Positions 1 to 9,461 are shown, numbered from the stretch's first letter. The stretch is 64,000 bases of DNA from Devosia equisanguinis (GCF_900631955.1 NZ_UZWD01000009.1:112523-176522), one strand, 5' to 3'. Numbers and translations: made by a program. The notes: generated from the letters alone by a model not told the origin.

Positions 1-410
1 GTTTCGGCAAAACCGAGCGCTGTGTGCATGGCGTGGCTGGACGTGTTGGCAATGCCTGCGTCGGAAGCGAATTCGGTGCATCCCTGGTCGCGCCCCCAGG
101 CCGCCACCGCGTCGACCAGCCGTCGCGCTACGCCTTGGCCGCGTGCGTCCGGATGGACGAAAATGCCTTCGAGGAAAAGCACCGGCGAGGTCTTGCAGCC
201 ATTGACATAGTCGTGCCGCAGCGCCGCCTCTGCAAAACCAAGGGCTCGCCCGTCCTGGTCGCGCGCGATCAGGTTGATGGTAGTGCCAGCATCGACCAGA
301 AGCTCTGCGATTTCGGCGGCGTGCTCGCCATTGGCACTGCTCGGCCACAGCGCGGAGCGCATGGCACACCAGTCCGCTTCGTCCTCTTTCCGGGCGGGCG
401 CTATCCTCAC
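1..410 (-). CDS. AAC(6')-like GNAT acetyltransferase, C-terminus cut by the window edge
   Basis: About 136 residues are visible and the reading frame is still open at the left edge. The fold is GNAT: an acetyl-CoA binding segment reading HPDARGQGVARRLV near residue 95, then an LGF motif near the end. The arrangement RHDYVNGCKTSPVLFLEGIFV, shortened here to its core NGCKTSP, is typical of aminoglycoside 6'-N-acetyltransferases, which acetylate the 6' amine of aminoglycosides. Actual substrate is unknown, as many chromosomal relatives have no proven resistance role. The start is a GTG at 410-408 that overlaps the TGA of the upstream repressor gene by four bases, so the two are probably translationally coupled. 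Confidence 0.75.
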   Translation of the reverse strand, partial: MRIAPARKEDEADWCAMRSALWPSSANGEHAAEIAELLVDAGTTINLIARDQDGRALGFAEAALRHDYVNGCKTSPVLFLEGIFVHPDARGQGVARRLVDAVAAWGRDQGCTEFASDAGIANTSSHAMHTALGFAE

Positions 411-1054
411 TGGCTGGCCCAGATGATGCGCGCCACCCATTCCACGTCGGCCAGATCGAGCACGCGCGGTTCATAGGCGGGGTTGATCGAATGCAGTTCC
501 ATCTGCCGGGCGGTCTGGCGGTGGAGGATTTTCGCCATCACTTCACCCTCTCGCGTTCTGACCACGACGCGGTCGCCGCGACGCACCTGCTCGGTGGGGG
601 AGACGACGATGCGGTCACCCTCACGATAGAGCGGCTCCATGCTGTCGCCGGTCACCTCAAGCGCATAGATGCCATTATCCGCCGGCGTCGGCAGCACGAT
701 TTCGTCCCAGCCCTGACCGACCGGAAAACCGGCGCTGTCGAAGAAACCACCGGCCCCGGCCTGGGCAAGCCCCAAAAGCGGCACCGTCCGCTGCGCCGGC
801 TCGGCAAAGCCCGAGGTTTGCATATAGGCGCCGGTGCCGGACAGAAAGGTGTCAAAACCTTCCCCGGTCGCTTCCAAAATCTTGGCGATGCTTTCGGTGG
901 ACGGCCAGCGCTCCCGACCGTCCTTGCTGACGCGTTTGGACACGTTAAACGCCGTAGCGTCGAGGCCAGCCAGCCGCGCTAACGCCGAAACCGAATGGCC
1001 GTGCCGACGCGCCATGGCGTCGATGCCGTCCCAAATGGCCCTATGTGACAACAT
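407..1054 (-). CDS. S24-family (LexA/CI-like) transcriptional repressor
   Basis: This 215-residue protein has an N-terminal helix-turn-helix region (about residues 5-70) and a C-terminal S24 peptidase domain. The catalytic serine is visible in GDSMEP (Ser138) and the lysine in EVMAKIL (Lys175). An Ala-Gly pair near residues 99-102 is a plausible autocleavage site. Proteins of this type bind DNA as dimers and, in the LexA/CI family, cut themselves when RecA is activated. Its target is not known; the four-base overlap with the downstream acetyltransferase suggests co-expression, and an inverted repeat lies in the divergent gap upstream. It is not the canonical LexA, which has a different N-terminal domain. 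Confidence 0.85.
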   Translation of the reverse strand: MLSHRAIWDGIDAMARRHGHSVSALARLAGLDATAFNVSKRVSKDGRERWPSTESIAKILEATGEGFDTFLSGTGAYMQTSGFAEPAQRTVPLLGLAQAGAGGFFDSAGFPVGQGWDEIVLPTPADNGIYALEVTGDSMEPLYREGDRIVVSPTEQVRRGDRVVVRTREGEVMAKILHRQTARQMELHSINPAYEPRVLDLADVEWVARIIWASQ

Positions 1055-1126
1055 GAAAGGATCCCCGAAAGGAAATGAGTCTCGAACAAGGAATGATGTC
1101 CTACCGTATTCATCCCCATGGGTCTT

Positions 1127-1143
1127 GTAAAGCTATCCTTTAC
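1127..1143. promoter_or_regulatory. Inverted repeat, candidate operator
   Basis: GTAAAG, five bases, then CTTTAC form a perfect six-base inverted repeat in the gap between the divergent repressor gene and the DUF952 gene. The position fits an operator for the S24 repressor or for another dimeric regulator. No binding evidence exists in the sequence alone. Confidence 0.35.
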
Positions 1144-1231
1144 CTTTGGCTCTGCGCTTATCCGGTTGTCTTTCCGGGCAAAGCCGATCAAAACCGCTGC
1201 GCGTATTCCCGTTCACCCGCAGGGCCGCCCG

Positions 1232-1600
1232 ATGTCGACAGCCTCCACCCAGCCGGAATTCATCTACAAGATCGCCACTGCCAGCGCTTATGCGCCGGCG
1301 CGCCAGTCCGGCAGTTTCTCCGGCATGCCCATCGATGCGACGGATGGCTACATGCACTTTTCGACGGCGGCACAACTGGCGGAGACACTGCGCCTGCATT
1401 TCAAGGGTCAGTCGGACCTGGTGCTTCTGGCGGTGCGTATCGCTGATCTGGGCACTGGTCTGGTCTGGGAGCCATCGCGCGGCGGGCAGATGTTTCCCCA
1501 TCTCTATGGTGGTCCGCTCAAGCTGAGCAGCATTGCCTGGGAGCGACCCATCAGCGTCTCGGCGGACGGGGATTGTGTACTGCCGGAGGACGTAAAGTGA
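1232..1600 (+). CDS. DUF952 family protein
   Basis: The protein is 122 residues if translation starts at the ATG at 1232, which sits just before the conserved start FIYKIATASAY. Family hallmarks are DATDGYMHFSTAAQ, GQSDLVLLAV and SRGGQMFPHLYG. DUF952 proteins are small, soluble and widespread in alphaproteobacteria, and no biochemical function is established. An upstream in-frame start at 1118 would add 38 residues that do not look conserved. The stop overlaps the GTG of pyrD by four bases, so the two genes form a translationally coupled pair, an order common in Hyphomicrobiales. Confidence 0.8.
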   Translation: MSTASTQPEFIYKIATASAYAPARQSGSFSGMPIDATDGYMHFSTAAQLAETLRLHFKGQSDLVLLAVRIADLGTGLVWEPSRGGQMFPHLYGGPLKLSSIAWERPISVSADGDCVLPEDVK

Positions 1601-2703
1601 TCTTTTCGGCCTTCTCTCCGCTGCTGCGTCTACCGGGCCTGCAGACCCTGACCCGCGATACACTGCTGCGCATGGATGCCGAAACCGCCCATGGCGCGAC
1701 CATCGCTGCGCTGCGCCTGGGGCTGGCGCCCCAGCAGGAGCACCAGGATCCGCCTGAGCTGGCAACCCAGCTTTGCGGCCTCGACCTGGCCAACCCCGTG
1801 GGTATGGCAGCCGGCTTCGACAAGAATGCCGAAGTCCCCCGCCAACTGGCCTTGATGGGTTTCGGCATGACCGAAATCGGCACGGTGACGCCGCGCCCGC
1901 AATCGGGCAATGACAAGCCGCGCCTGTTCCGCATTCCTGCGGCCGAAGGCGTCATCAATCGCATGGGCTTTAACAATGAGGGCCATGATGCCGCTTTCGA
2001 GCGGCTCAAGGGGCTGCGCGTTCCTGCGGCCCTTGGTGTCAATATCGGAGCCAACAAGGACAGCGATGACTTCGTCGCCGACTATGTGCTTGGGGTCAGC
2101 CGCTTTGCCGATCTCGCCGACTATCTCACCGTCAACATCTCCTCGCCCAATACGCCAGGCCTGAGAAACCTTCAGGCCGATGAAGCGCTGCGCCGACTGC
2201 TGGGCGAAGTCCTTTCGGCCCGCGCCAAGGCGAAAACCCGCGTTCCCGTCCTGCTCAAGATCGCGCCTGATCTCGACGAAGCCGGCATGGACACCATCGC
2301 CCGCGTGATCCTTGCTACCGACCTCGATGGACTTATCGTCTCCAACACCACCATCGGCCGCGATGCGGTGGCTGGAATGGAGAATGCCGGAGAAACTGGC
2401 GGGCTCTCGGGCAAGCCGCTTTTTACACTCTCAACCCAGCGCCTGGCGCAGATGCGTCAGCGCGTCGGTGCCCTACCGCTGATCGGGGTTGGGGGCATCC
2501 ACTCACCGCAGACCGCGCTGGCCAAATTCGAGGCCGGCGCCAACGCCATCCAGCTCTATTCGGCCCTGGTGTTCGGTGGGCTCGACCTGCTGGATCGGAT
2601 CAAACGGGGCCTGGTATCGGGCGTGCGTGCCGCCGGCAAGACCAATATTTCCGAATTGGTCGGCACCAAGGTCGAAGAGTGGGCATCAGGCCGGGTCGAA
2701 TAA
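1597..2703 (+). CDS. pyrD: Dihydroorotate dehydrogenase (quinone), class 2
   Basis: PyrD oxidises dihydroorotate to orotate in pyrimidine synthesis, passing electrons to membrane quinone. The 368-residue length and the N-terminal extension (about residues 1-40) fit the membrane-associated class 2 type. Visible hallmarks are NPVGMAAGFDKN, NRMGFNNEG, NISSPNTPGLRNLQ with the class 2 catalytic serine, and the FMN phosphate-binding segments VSNTTIGR and IGVGGI. The GTG start at 1597 is chosen because GGAGG lies seven bases upstream inside the DUF952 gene and the protein then begins VIFSAFSPLLR. The 3' end overlaps the convergent MATE gene by 18 bases. Confidence 0.95.
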   Translation: MIFSAFSPLLRLPGLQTLTRDTLLRMDAETAHGATIAALRLGLAPQQEHQDPPELATQLCGLDLANPVGMAAGFDKNAEVPRQLALMGFGMTEIGTVTPRPQSGNDKPRLFRIPAAEGVINRMGFNNEGHDAAFERLKGLRVPAALGVNIGANKDSDDFVADYVLGVSRFADLADYLTVNISSPNTPGLRNLQADEALRRLLGEVLSARAKAKTRVPVLLKIAPDLDEAGMDTIARVILATDLDGLIVSNTTIGRDAVAGMENAGETGGLSGKPLFTLSTQRLAQMRQRVGALPLIGVGGIHSPQTALAKFEAGANAIQLYSALVFGGLDLLDRIKRGLVSGVRAAGKTNISELVGTKVEEWASGRVE

Positions 2704-4032
2704 ACCGGCCGTCTTGCGCTCCAGCGCCCAGAAATAGATGAGGCCGCGCGCCACGAACCAGCAATGGAGCGCGCCCCACAATCCCCAATTGCCGAAAGCG
2801 GGTTGTAGCACCGCAGCGACAGCGAGGAACACCACCAGCGAGGCGATCATGCCATTGCGCATGACGACGTTCTGCGTCGTGCCGATGAGGATGCCGTCAT
2901 AGACAAACGCCGGCATGAAGGTGAAGGCGCAGAGCGCCGCGATGGGCAGATAGGCCAAGGCGTAGCTGCGCACCTCCTCATTGGTGGTCATGAAGCCGAT
3001 GATCCACGGTCCGGACACGTACCAGACCAGGCCTAGACCCAGCGCAATCACCAGGCCCCACAGCATGGAGAGCCGATAGGCCCGATCGAATGCGGAGCGC
3101 CAATTTGCCCCGACGGCCTTCCCCGTCAGCTGCTCGGCCGCCTGGGCAATGCCGTCGAGGAAATAGCCTACGACCATCAACAGGTTGAGCAGCACTGCAT
3201 TGGCTGCCAATGGCACCTCGCCCATGCGCGAGCCCTGGGCGGCGAACCAGGCATAGGCGCCCATCAGCGCCATGGAGCGGATCATCAAGTCGCGGCTGAG
3301 CCCGAACATGCGGCGGATCGCTGTGGCATCGCGCAATTCGCCCGGCGCGATCCGGGCCATGATGGCGCCAACGCCACCATAATGGCGTGCTACGAGCGAG
3401 AGGCCGACCCCAGCCGCCACCGCTTGACCGATCACCGTGCCAAAGGCTGCACCCGGTACGCCCCAGCCCAGACCGTGCACGAACCAGATGGAGAGCGTGA
3501 TGTCGAACAGATGCAGCAGCAATTGCAGCATCATGCCGGTTTTGGCGGCCGCCCGGCCATAGAACCAGCCGAGCAGGGCATAGTTGATCAGCGAAAATGG
3601 CGCCGACCAGATGCGCCAGTAGAAATAGTCGGATAGCGCGGTTTCGACGCGGGCCTCAGGCGCGAGCAAATGCACCGCCAGCCATAGGGTGGGGATTGCC
3701 AGGGCGATCATCAGCAGCCCGATGCCGACCCCAAGGATCAACGCACGGCTGAGATGCAGGAGCCCGTCGCGCGGGTCACGGGCGCCCACGGACTGCGCCA
3801 CGAGGCCGGCAGTGCCGATACGCAGGAAAAACGCCAGCGAAAACAAGACGTCGAATACCAAAGCGCCCAGCACCAGCCCGCCGAGCATGCCGGCATCGCC
3901 CAATCTGCCGATGACGGTAATATCGACCAGCCCCACCATGGGTTCGGTGATGAAGGCGATGGAGGCGGGGAGGGCGATTTTCCAGATGTCAGCGGAGCGG
4001 ACATCAAAGGGATGCTGTGGACGGGAGGACAT
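2686..4032 (-). CDS. MATE family efflux transporter (DinF-like)
   Basis: The protein is a polytopic inner-membrane carrier with about 12 hydrophobic helices. Its N-terminal segment, DIWKIALPASIAFITEPMVG followed by VDITVIGRLGD, matches the DinF branch of the MATE family. Such carriers export organic cations or metabolites by H+ or Na+ antiport; the substrate here cannot be told. I chose the ATG at 4032 (448 residues), just before the first conserved segment; a TTG at 4083 would add 17 residues. There is no clear ribosome binding site at either. The gene stands alone and its 3' end overlaps that of pyrD on the other strand. Confidence 0.9.
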   Translation of the reverse strand: MSSRPQHPFDVRSADIWKIALPASIAFITEPMVGLVDITVIGRLGDAGMLGGLVLGALVFDVLFSLAFFLRIGTAGLVAQSVGARDPRDGLLHLSRALILGVGIGLLMIALAIPTLWLAVHLLAPEARVETALSDYFYWRIWSAPFSLINYALLGWFYGRAAAKTGMMLQLLLHLFDITLSIWFVHGLGWGVPGAAFGTVIGQAVAAGVGLSLVARHYGGVGAIMARIAPGELRDATAIRRMFGLSRDLMIRSMALMGAYAWFAAQGSRMGEVPLAANAVLLNLLMVVGYFLDGIAQAAEQLTGKAVGANWRSAFDRAYRLSMLWGLVIALGLGLVWYVSGPWIIGFMTTNEEVRSYALAYLPIAALCAFTFMPAFVYDGILIGTTQNVVMRNGMIASLVVFLAVAAVLQPAFGNWGLWGALHCWFVARGLIYFWALERKTAGLFDPA

Positions 4033-4148
4033 CGGGAGACTCGGACGGACAATCGGAGACAGCTTTGCCCTGTCACGCGGCAAGTCTCAATCTCCTCATG
4101 TCATGCAGCACGTGCCATTCGTGTGACAGTACGGCTTCGATGCGGCGC

Positions 4149-4823
4149 TTAGCGCTCGACGTCCATTTCGAAGATCACGTCGGCCCGGTCGCGTGAGGTT
4201 TCAACCAGATCGTAATTGGGCAAATCATTGCGCTCGATATGGGCGCGGTTACGTTCCTCGGTGAAAAGCCCTTCCTCGCCGTGGCGCTTCAGCAGCCGCG
4301 CCTGAACGATGTCCCGCGGCACATGCACGAACACCGCATAGTCGAGCAGAGCCTTGACGCCGGCCCAGGGCCCTTCGGTCAGCAACAGGTAATTGCCTTC
4401 GACCACCAGTACTCGCACATCAGCCGGCACGGTAAAGGCATCATCGACCGTATCTTCGATCTTGCGGCTATAACCCGGGCCGCTGACCGGGCCATTGGCA
4501 TGCTTGAGCTGATGCAGGAAGCTGACAAAGGCCGCCCCCTCGAAGGTGTGCGGCGCGCCCTTGCGGTCCGTAGCGCCCATGGCCTCGATCTTGGCATGCT
4601 TCATGTGGAAGCCGTCCATGGGCACCAGTGCCGCGCTGCCGGGGCGCACGGCATTGAGCATGGTCACCAGCTCCGCCGCCAGCGTCGACTTGCCAGTGCC
4701 CGGGCCGCCTGCCATGCCAATAGCGATGCGGCGCCCATCAGCCTGACTTTCCATTTCGAGAATATGCGGCACAAGTCGCGCCAAAGCGGTCTGCGGCGTC
4801 AGGTGAATGGTCTGTGCGGTCAT
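4149..4823 (-). CDS. P-loop nucleoside/sugar kinase family protein (PanK/uridine kinase-like)
   Basis: This 224-residue soluble protein has a Walker A motif GGPGTGKST (residues 39-47), the segment PMDGFHM around Asp70 that is typical of the phosphoribulokinase/uridine kinase/pantothenate kinase superfamily, and a strand VLVVEGNYLLL. It resembles the YggC/FrcK type of kinase, but the phosphorylated substrate cannot be assigned. The ATG at 4823 lies two bases after the stop of the DUF6460 gene, so these two genes probably share a transcript. An in-frame extension upstream runs through the DUF6460 gene in another frame and is not coding. Confidence 0.85.
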   Translation of the reverse strand: MTAQTIHLTPQTALARLVPHILEMESQADGRRIAIGMAGGPGTGKSTLAAELVTMLNAVRPGSAALVPMDGFHMKHAKIEAMGATDRKGAPHTFEGAAFVSFLHQLKHANGPVSGPGYSRKIEDTVDDAFTVPADVRVLVVEGNYLLLTEGPWAGVKALLDYAVFVHVPRDIVQARLLKRHGEEGLFTEERNRAHIERNDLPNYDLVETSRDRADVIFEMDVER

Positions 4824-4825
4824 TT

Positions 4826-5113
4826 TCAGCGTGCCCTTGTCAGACGCATGATCAGCCAGATCGGAACGACGACGGCAGCGCCGGTCAGGATATAGCCGCC
4901 CATGCCGCGGAACATGCCGAACCCGTCGCGCAAAGCGTCGCGGAACACTCTCATGCCGGTGCGAACCAGATCGCCGACATTGAGGTCGAAGAACGACATG
5001 ATGAAGCCGACGACAAGGGAAAGCAGGAGCAGCCTGATGATCACGGCCACCGGGCTGCCGCCCATAAAGCGCACCAGCGGGGAACGCTGTTCGGGGCGAT
5101 AGTCTTCTGTCAT
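4826..5113 (-). CDS. DUF6460 family small membrane protein
   Basis: The 95-residue protein has a short polar N-terminus, a hydrophobic segment RLLLLSLVVGFIMSFF (about residues 27-42), an amphipathic middle and a second membrane segment YILTGAAVVVPIWLIM near the end. This architecture and the LLLSLVVGFIMS signature match DUF6460, a family of unknown function common in Hyphomicrobiales. It leads a two-gene unit with the kinase. Transcription would start in the gap shared with the divergent helicase gene. Confidence 0.75.
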   Translation of the reverse strand: MTEDYRPEQRSPLVRFMGGSPVAVIIRLLLLSLVVGFIMSFFDLNVGDLVRTGMRVFRDALRDGFGMFRGMGGYILTGAAVVVPIWLIMRLTRAR

Positions 5114-5333
5114 CGGTCCACTCCATTTGGCAGGCGCAAGCCCATCATATAGGTTTGTTGGTGATTTGTATTAGGTGCTCCTTGGCAAGTTTATCGCCAT
5201 CCCTTTCAGCCCGACCGAGTGCGCAAGCGCGCTTTCGGTGTGCCGCAGGCCACCGTCTGGACGAGACCAAGGCGCATCGGGAAGTGCCCGGCATGGCGTC
5301 ACCTGTTGTCGGCCGAGACGGGTAAGGGCAAGC

Positions 5334-7829
5334 ATGTCTCAGGCGCCAACCCTCCCGCCCATCATCGCCGAATGGTTTGACTCTCGAAGCTGGGCGCCGC
5401 GCGAACACCAATTGGCCGTGCTCAGCTCTTATCAATCCGGCGCCAGTCAGCTTCTCATCGCCCCCACCGGCGCCGGAAAAACCCTGGCCGGCTTCCTGCC
5501 CACACTGGCCGATCTCGTTGATGGCGACTTCGAGGGCCTGCACACGCTCTACATTTCGCCGCTCAAGGCGCTGGCGGTTGACGTGCAGCGCAATCTCTCG
5601 ACCCCCATCGCCGAAATGGGCCTGCCGATCCGGGTCGAGGCGCGCACCGGTGATACCTCTGCCGCCAAGCGGGCGCGCCAGCGCGTCAAGCCACCGCAGA
5701 TTCTGCTAACCACGCCCGAGCAACTGGCGCTGCTCATTTCCCATCCGCATGCGGAACTGATGTTCGGGACGCTGCGCCGTGTCGTGCTGGACGAGCTCCA
5801 TGCCCTGGTGACCAGCAAGCGTGGCGACCTTCTGGCGCTGGGGTTAGCGCGGCTGGCCAAGCTGGCGCCGGATATGCGCATCACCGCGCTTTCCGCCACC
5901 GTTGCCCGCCCCGATCTCCTGCGCGACTGGATCGCTCAGCCCCTGCCGCAGCGGCAGACAGAATTGCTGCGCATGATCGGCGGCGCCCCGCCGGAATTGG
6001 CCATTCTCCAAACCGAGGAGCGGCTGCCCTGGGCCGGGCATTCGGCCAATTACGCGCATCGCGAACTCTACGAGGTGATCAAGCGGCACAAGACGACACT
6101 GCTTTTCGTCAATACCCGCAGCCAGGCGGAAATGCTGTTCCAGGGCCTTTGGGACATCAATGAGGACATGCTGCCCATTGCCCTCCATCATGGCTCGCTT
6201 TCGGTCGAACAGCGGCGAAAGGTAGAGGCGGCCATGGCGGCCGGTAGACTCAAGGCCGTGGTCTGCACCTCGACGCTCGATCTGGGCATCGACTGGGGCG
6301 ATGTCGATCTCGTGGTGCAGGTGGGGGCGCCCAAGGGCTCCTCGCGCATGTTGCAGCGCATCGGCCGCGCCAATCATAGGCTCGATGATCCATCCCAAGC
6401 GCTGTTGGTGCCGTCCAACCGCTTCGAGGTGCTGGAATGCGAGGCCGCTGTGGAGGCGGTGGCCGAAGGCCACCAGGATAGCGAAGACCCTCTGCCCGGC
6501 GGCTATGACGTCCTGGCCCAGCACGTGCTCGGCATGGCTTGCGCCGATGCTTTTTCCGCCGATGACCTCTTTGCTGAAGTCACCCGTGCCTGGCCCTATC
6601 GTGACCTGCCGCGCAGCCAGTTCGACCGGGTCCTCGATTTCGTCGCCACTGGTGGCTATGCCTTGCGCGCCTACGAGCGTTATGCACGGCTCAAGCAGAC
6701 GCCGGACGGCACCTGGCGTATCGCCAATCCGCAGGTGGCCCAGCAATACCGGCTCAATATCGGCACCATCATCGAAGAGCCGATGGTGCGGGTACGCCTG
6801 GTGCGCAGCAAGGAGCAGAAGACAGGACGCACCACCGGTCCTATCGGGGCAGGGGGGCGCGTGCTTGGGGAAATGGAAGAGTATTTCTTCGGCACGCTGT
6901 CCTTGGGTGATACCTTCATGTTCGGCGGCGAGATCGTCGCTTTCGAAGGCATGAAGGATAACGAGGCCTTCGTGTCGCGGGCCTTTTCGAAAGACCCCAA
7001 GATTCCGTCCTATATGGGCGGCAAATTCCCGCTCTCCACCTATCTGGCCGAGCGGGTGCGCCGCATCATGGACAGCCCCGGCGAATGGCCCAAACTGCCC
7101 GATCAGGTCTCCGACTGGCTGCGCCTGCAGCAGCAGATTTCCGTGCTGCCCAAACGCGACAGCCTCCTGGTCGAAACCTTCCCGCGTGGCACGCAGAACT
7201 ATCTCGTTTGCTATCCCTTCGAGGGTCGGTTGGCGCATCAGACGCTGGGCATGCTGCTGACCCGACGCCTCGAGCGCATGCGAGCGCGGCCGCTGGGGTT
7301 CGTCGCCTCCGAATATGCCTTGGCGGTCTGGGGGCTGGGCGATCTATCGGCTCTGATCCGCACCGGTCGGCTTTCGCTCGATGAGCTGTTTTCCGAGGAT
7401 ATGCTGGGCGATGACCTCGAGGCCTGGCTCGATGAATCGGCGCTGATGAAACGCACCTTCCGCAACTGCGCCATTATTGCCGGCCTCATTGAACGGCGTC
7501 ACCCCGGCAAGGAGAAGACCGGGCGGCAGATCACCATGAGTTCGGACCTGATCTATGACGTGCTCTACCAGCACGAGCCTGACCATATCCTGATCCAGGC
7601 CACGAGGCGCGACGCTGCGCGTGGTCTGCTCGATATCGAGCGACTAGGCCAGATGCTGGCGCGCGTGCGCTCACATATCGTCCATAAACCCCTGGCGCAG
7701 ATTTCACCGCTGGCCGTGCCGGTAATGCTCGATATCGGCAAGGAACCGATTTTCGGAGAGGGTCGAGAATCCGCCATGGAAGACGCCGCCGAGGAATTGC
7801 TGCGCGAATCCCTCGGCACGCGTGCGTGA
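5334..7829 (+). CDS. Ligase-associated DNA damage response DEXH-box helicase (Lhr-like)
   Basis: This 831-residue superfamily 2 helicase has Walker A APTGAGKT (residues 43-50), the DExH box DELH near residue 151, and motif VI-like QRIGRANHRLD with the preceding TSTLDLGID. A long Lhr-type C-terminal region follows. In bacteria this subfamily is encoded beside an ATP-dependent DNA ligase, an MBL-fold exonuclease and the phosphoesterase PdeM, and is thought to act in DNA repair. Here only PdeM is near, 2.2 kb downstream. The start at 5334 is preceded by AAGGG and gives the conserved beginning PPIIAEWF; an upstream in-frame ATT/ATG region lacks conservation. Confidence 0.9.
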   Translation: MSQAPTLPPIIAEWFDSRSWAPREHQLAVLSSYQSGASQLLIAPTGAGKTLAGFLPTLADLVDGDFEGLHTLYISPLKALAVDVQRNLSTPIAEMGLPIRVEARTGDTSAAKRARQRVKPPQILLTTPEQLALLISHPHAELMFGTLRRVVLDELHALVTSKRGDLLALGLARLAKLAPDMRITALSATVARPDLLRDWIAQPLPQRQTELLRMIGGAPPELAILQTEERLPWAGHSANYAHRELYEVIKRHKTTLLFVNTRSQAEMLFQGLWDINEDMLPIALHHGSLSVEQRRKVEAAMAAGRLKAVVCTSTLDLGIDWGDVDLVVQVGAPKGSSRMLQRIGRANHRLDDPSQALLVPSNRFEVLECEAAVEAVAEGHQDSEDPLPGGYDVLAQHVLGMACADAFSADDLFAEVTRAWPYRDLPRSQFDRVLDFVATGGYALRAYERYARLKQTPDGTWRIANPQVAQQYRLNIGTIIEEPMVRVRLVRSKEQKTGRTTGPIGAGGRVLGEMEEYFFGTLSLGDTFMFGGEIVAFEGMKDNEAFVSRAFSKDPKIPSYMGGKFPLSTYLAERVRRIMDSPGEWPKLPDQVSDWLRLQQQISVLPKRDSLLVETFPRGTQNYLVCYPFEGRLAHQTLGMLLTRRLERMRARPLGFVASEYALAVWGLGDLSALIRTGRLSLDELFSEDMLGDDLEAWLDESALMKRTFRNCAIIAGLIERRHPGKEKTGRQITMSSDLIYDVLYQHEPDHILIQATRRDAARGLLDIERLGQMLARVRSHIVHKPLAQISPLAVPVMLDIGKEPIFGEGRESAMEDAAEELLRESLGTRA

Positions 7830-7841
7830 GATAGTCCCGTC

Positions 7842-9458
7842 CTAAGCGCCCAACTGCTTCCTGATCGCCTCAGCCGCCCGCAGGCTGAGTGCAGCGATGG
7901 TGAGAGTGGGGTTGGCGGTGGCCGATGTCGGAAACACGGACGAGCCGGCGATGAACAGATTGTCGTGATCGTGGGCACGCAGTTCAGCGTCGACAACCGA
8001 CTTGGCCGGGTCATTGCCCATGCGGCAGGTGCCGATAATGTGCCCTGAGCCGTTGAATGCCTCGGCGTGGTGCACTTCGCTGGTGCCAAGCGCGGCGAAG
8101 ATGTCGTCATGTGCGGCAGCCGCAGCCTCGAGGCCTGCCTGCACATAGGTGTCGACGGAATAGTGGATCTGCGGCAGCGGGACGCCGTATCGGTCCGTCT
8201 CGCTTGGATGCAGGGTGATGCGATTTTCCGGGTCGGGCAATTGCTCCACCAACGCCGCCAGGCGGACATGGCGCGACGTATCGTGACGCAGGCGCGCATC
8301 GAGTTCGCTGCCGCGCAATCCCTCGGTAGCGAGTTTGGCCGCTGTGCTGAGCGGCGCTCCGGTGGGCCAGCTGTGCCCGTCATTGCCAATCTCGATGCGA
8401 AACGCTCCCCGGTCGGCACGGAAGGCTCCGGTGCCGAGGTTCTCAATGCCCGAGGTCGACAGCGGGCCGCGATAGGGCCAGACCGGGTCGGTGGTCACTG
8501 CCCAGCTGAGCTGGCTGGGGTGATCCATCAGATTGCGTCCGACCTGGTCCGAGCTGTTGGCCACACCCTGCGGGGCATGCTCACCAGCCGAGGCCAGCAA
8601 CAGGCGCGGTGTCTCCATGGCATGGGCGGCCAGCACATAGAGCCTGCCCGCGGCCGTGCCGGTCGTGCCATCGCGGCGGCTAAACTGGATGCCACCGACC
8701 CGACCATCGGCGCCGATCTCCACGCGGGTCACCGTGATCGCCGCGTGCAGTTCGGCGCCCTTGCTCACGGCGCGGTCGACATGCACGGTGGCATCATATT
8801 TGGCCTGCACCGGGCAGACGGGAATGCAGCTGCCGCTGCCACAGCAGCCGGGTCGATCGTCACGGTCGATGGAGTTGCGCGCCTGGGGCGTGGGGGTGAC
8901 GATATACTCGGTTCCCGCCAGCCTTTCGGCAAACACCTTGTCGAGATAGGTCTGCGGAATGGGAGGCATTGGAAAACCGGCCGACCGATGGGCGGTCGGC
9001 GGCGAGCCCTCAGCGCCCGAAACGCCAAGCTCTTCCTCGGCGCGGACATAGTAGGGTTCGAGATCGTCGTAACTCAAGGGCCAGTCCTCACCCCGGCCAT
9101 GCAGGCTCTTGAGTTCAAAATCCTCGGGCGACATGCGGATGGCGGTACCCAGCCAATGCCAGGTCGTGCCGCCCACCACCTTCACATAGGTGCTCTTGAA
9201 TTTATCCGGACCGGTCTGGCGATAGTAATAGTCGGGGTTCCAGGCCAGAGGATGGTCGACATCCGGCCCCACAGGATAGGCAGATTCAGGGGTCTTGATG
9301 GCGGCGGCGTGGAATGTGTCCACCGCTTCCGCCCGGTCGACCGGATCACCCGCTTCCAGAATTGCAACGCTGACGCCTGCTGCGGCCAGCTGGTGGGCAA
9401 TCAAGGCGCCGGCGACACCGGACCCTACGATGATAACATCCGCCATAATGTCGGCCAT
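7842..9458 (-). CDS. GMC oxidoreductase, FAD-dependent sugar/polyol dehydrogenase large subunit
   Basis: The 538-residue protein begins with a dinucleotide-binding motif GSGVAG (residues 12-17) and has GMC-type C-terminal signatures HIIGTCRMG and SSVFPTSATANPTLTIAAL. Four cysteines in GCCGSGSCIPVCPVQ lie at 205, 206, 211 and 215. The 205/211/215 spacing of six and four equals that of the 3Fe-4S cluster ligands in the catalytic subunit of Burkholderia FAD glucose dehydrogenase, so electrons probably leave the flavin through such a cluster. It lies three bases after the Tat-type small subunit, with GGAGG inside the end of that gene. The sugar or polyol substrate is not determined, and no cytochrome c subunit is seen nearby. 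Confidence 0.85.
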   Translation of the reverse strand: MADIMADVIIVGSGVAGALIAHQLAAAGVSVAILEAGDPVDRAEAVDTFHAAAIKTPESAYPVGPDVDHPLAWNPDYYYRQTGPDKFKSTYVKVVGGTTWHWLGTAIRMSPEDFELKSLHGRGEDWPLSYDDLEPYYVRAEEELGVSGAEGSPPTAHRSAGFPMPPIPQTYLDKVFAERLAGTEYIVTPTPQARNSIDRDDRPGCCGSGSCIPVCPVQAKYDATVHVDRAVSKGAELHAAITVTRVEIGADGRVGGIQFSRRDGTTGTAAGRLYVLAAHAMETPRLLLASAGEHAPQGVANSSDQVGRNLMDHPSQLSWAVTTDPVWPYRGPLSTSGIENLGTGAFRADRGAFRIEIGNDGHSWPTGAPLSTAAKLATEGLRGSELDARLRHDTSRHVRLAALVEQLPDPENRITLHPSETDRYGVPLPQIHYSVDTYVQAGLEAAAAAHDDIFAALGTSEVHHAEAFNGSGHIIGTCRMGNDPAKSVVDAELRAHDHDNLFIAGSSVFPTSATANPTLTIAALSLRAAEAIRKQLGA

Positions 9459-9461
9459 GGC

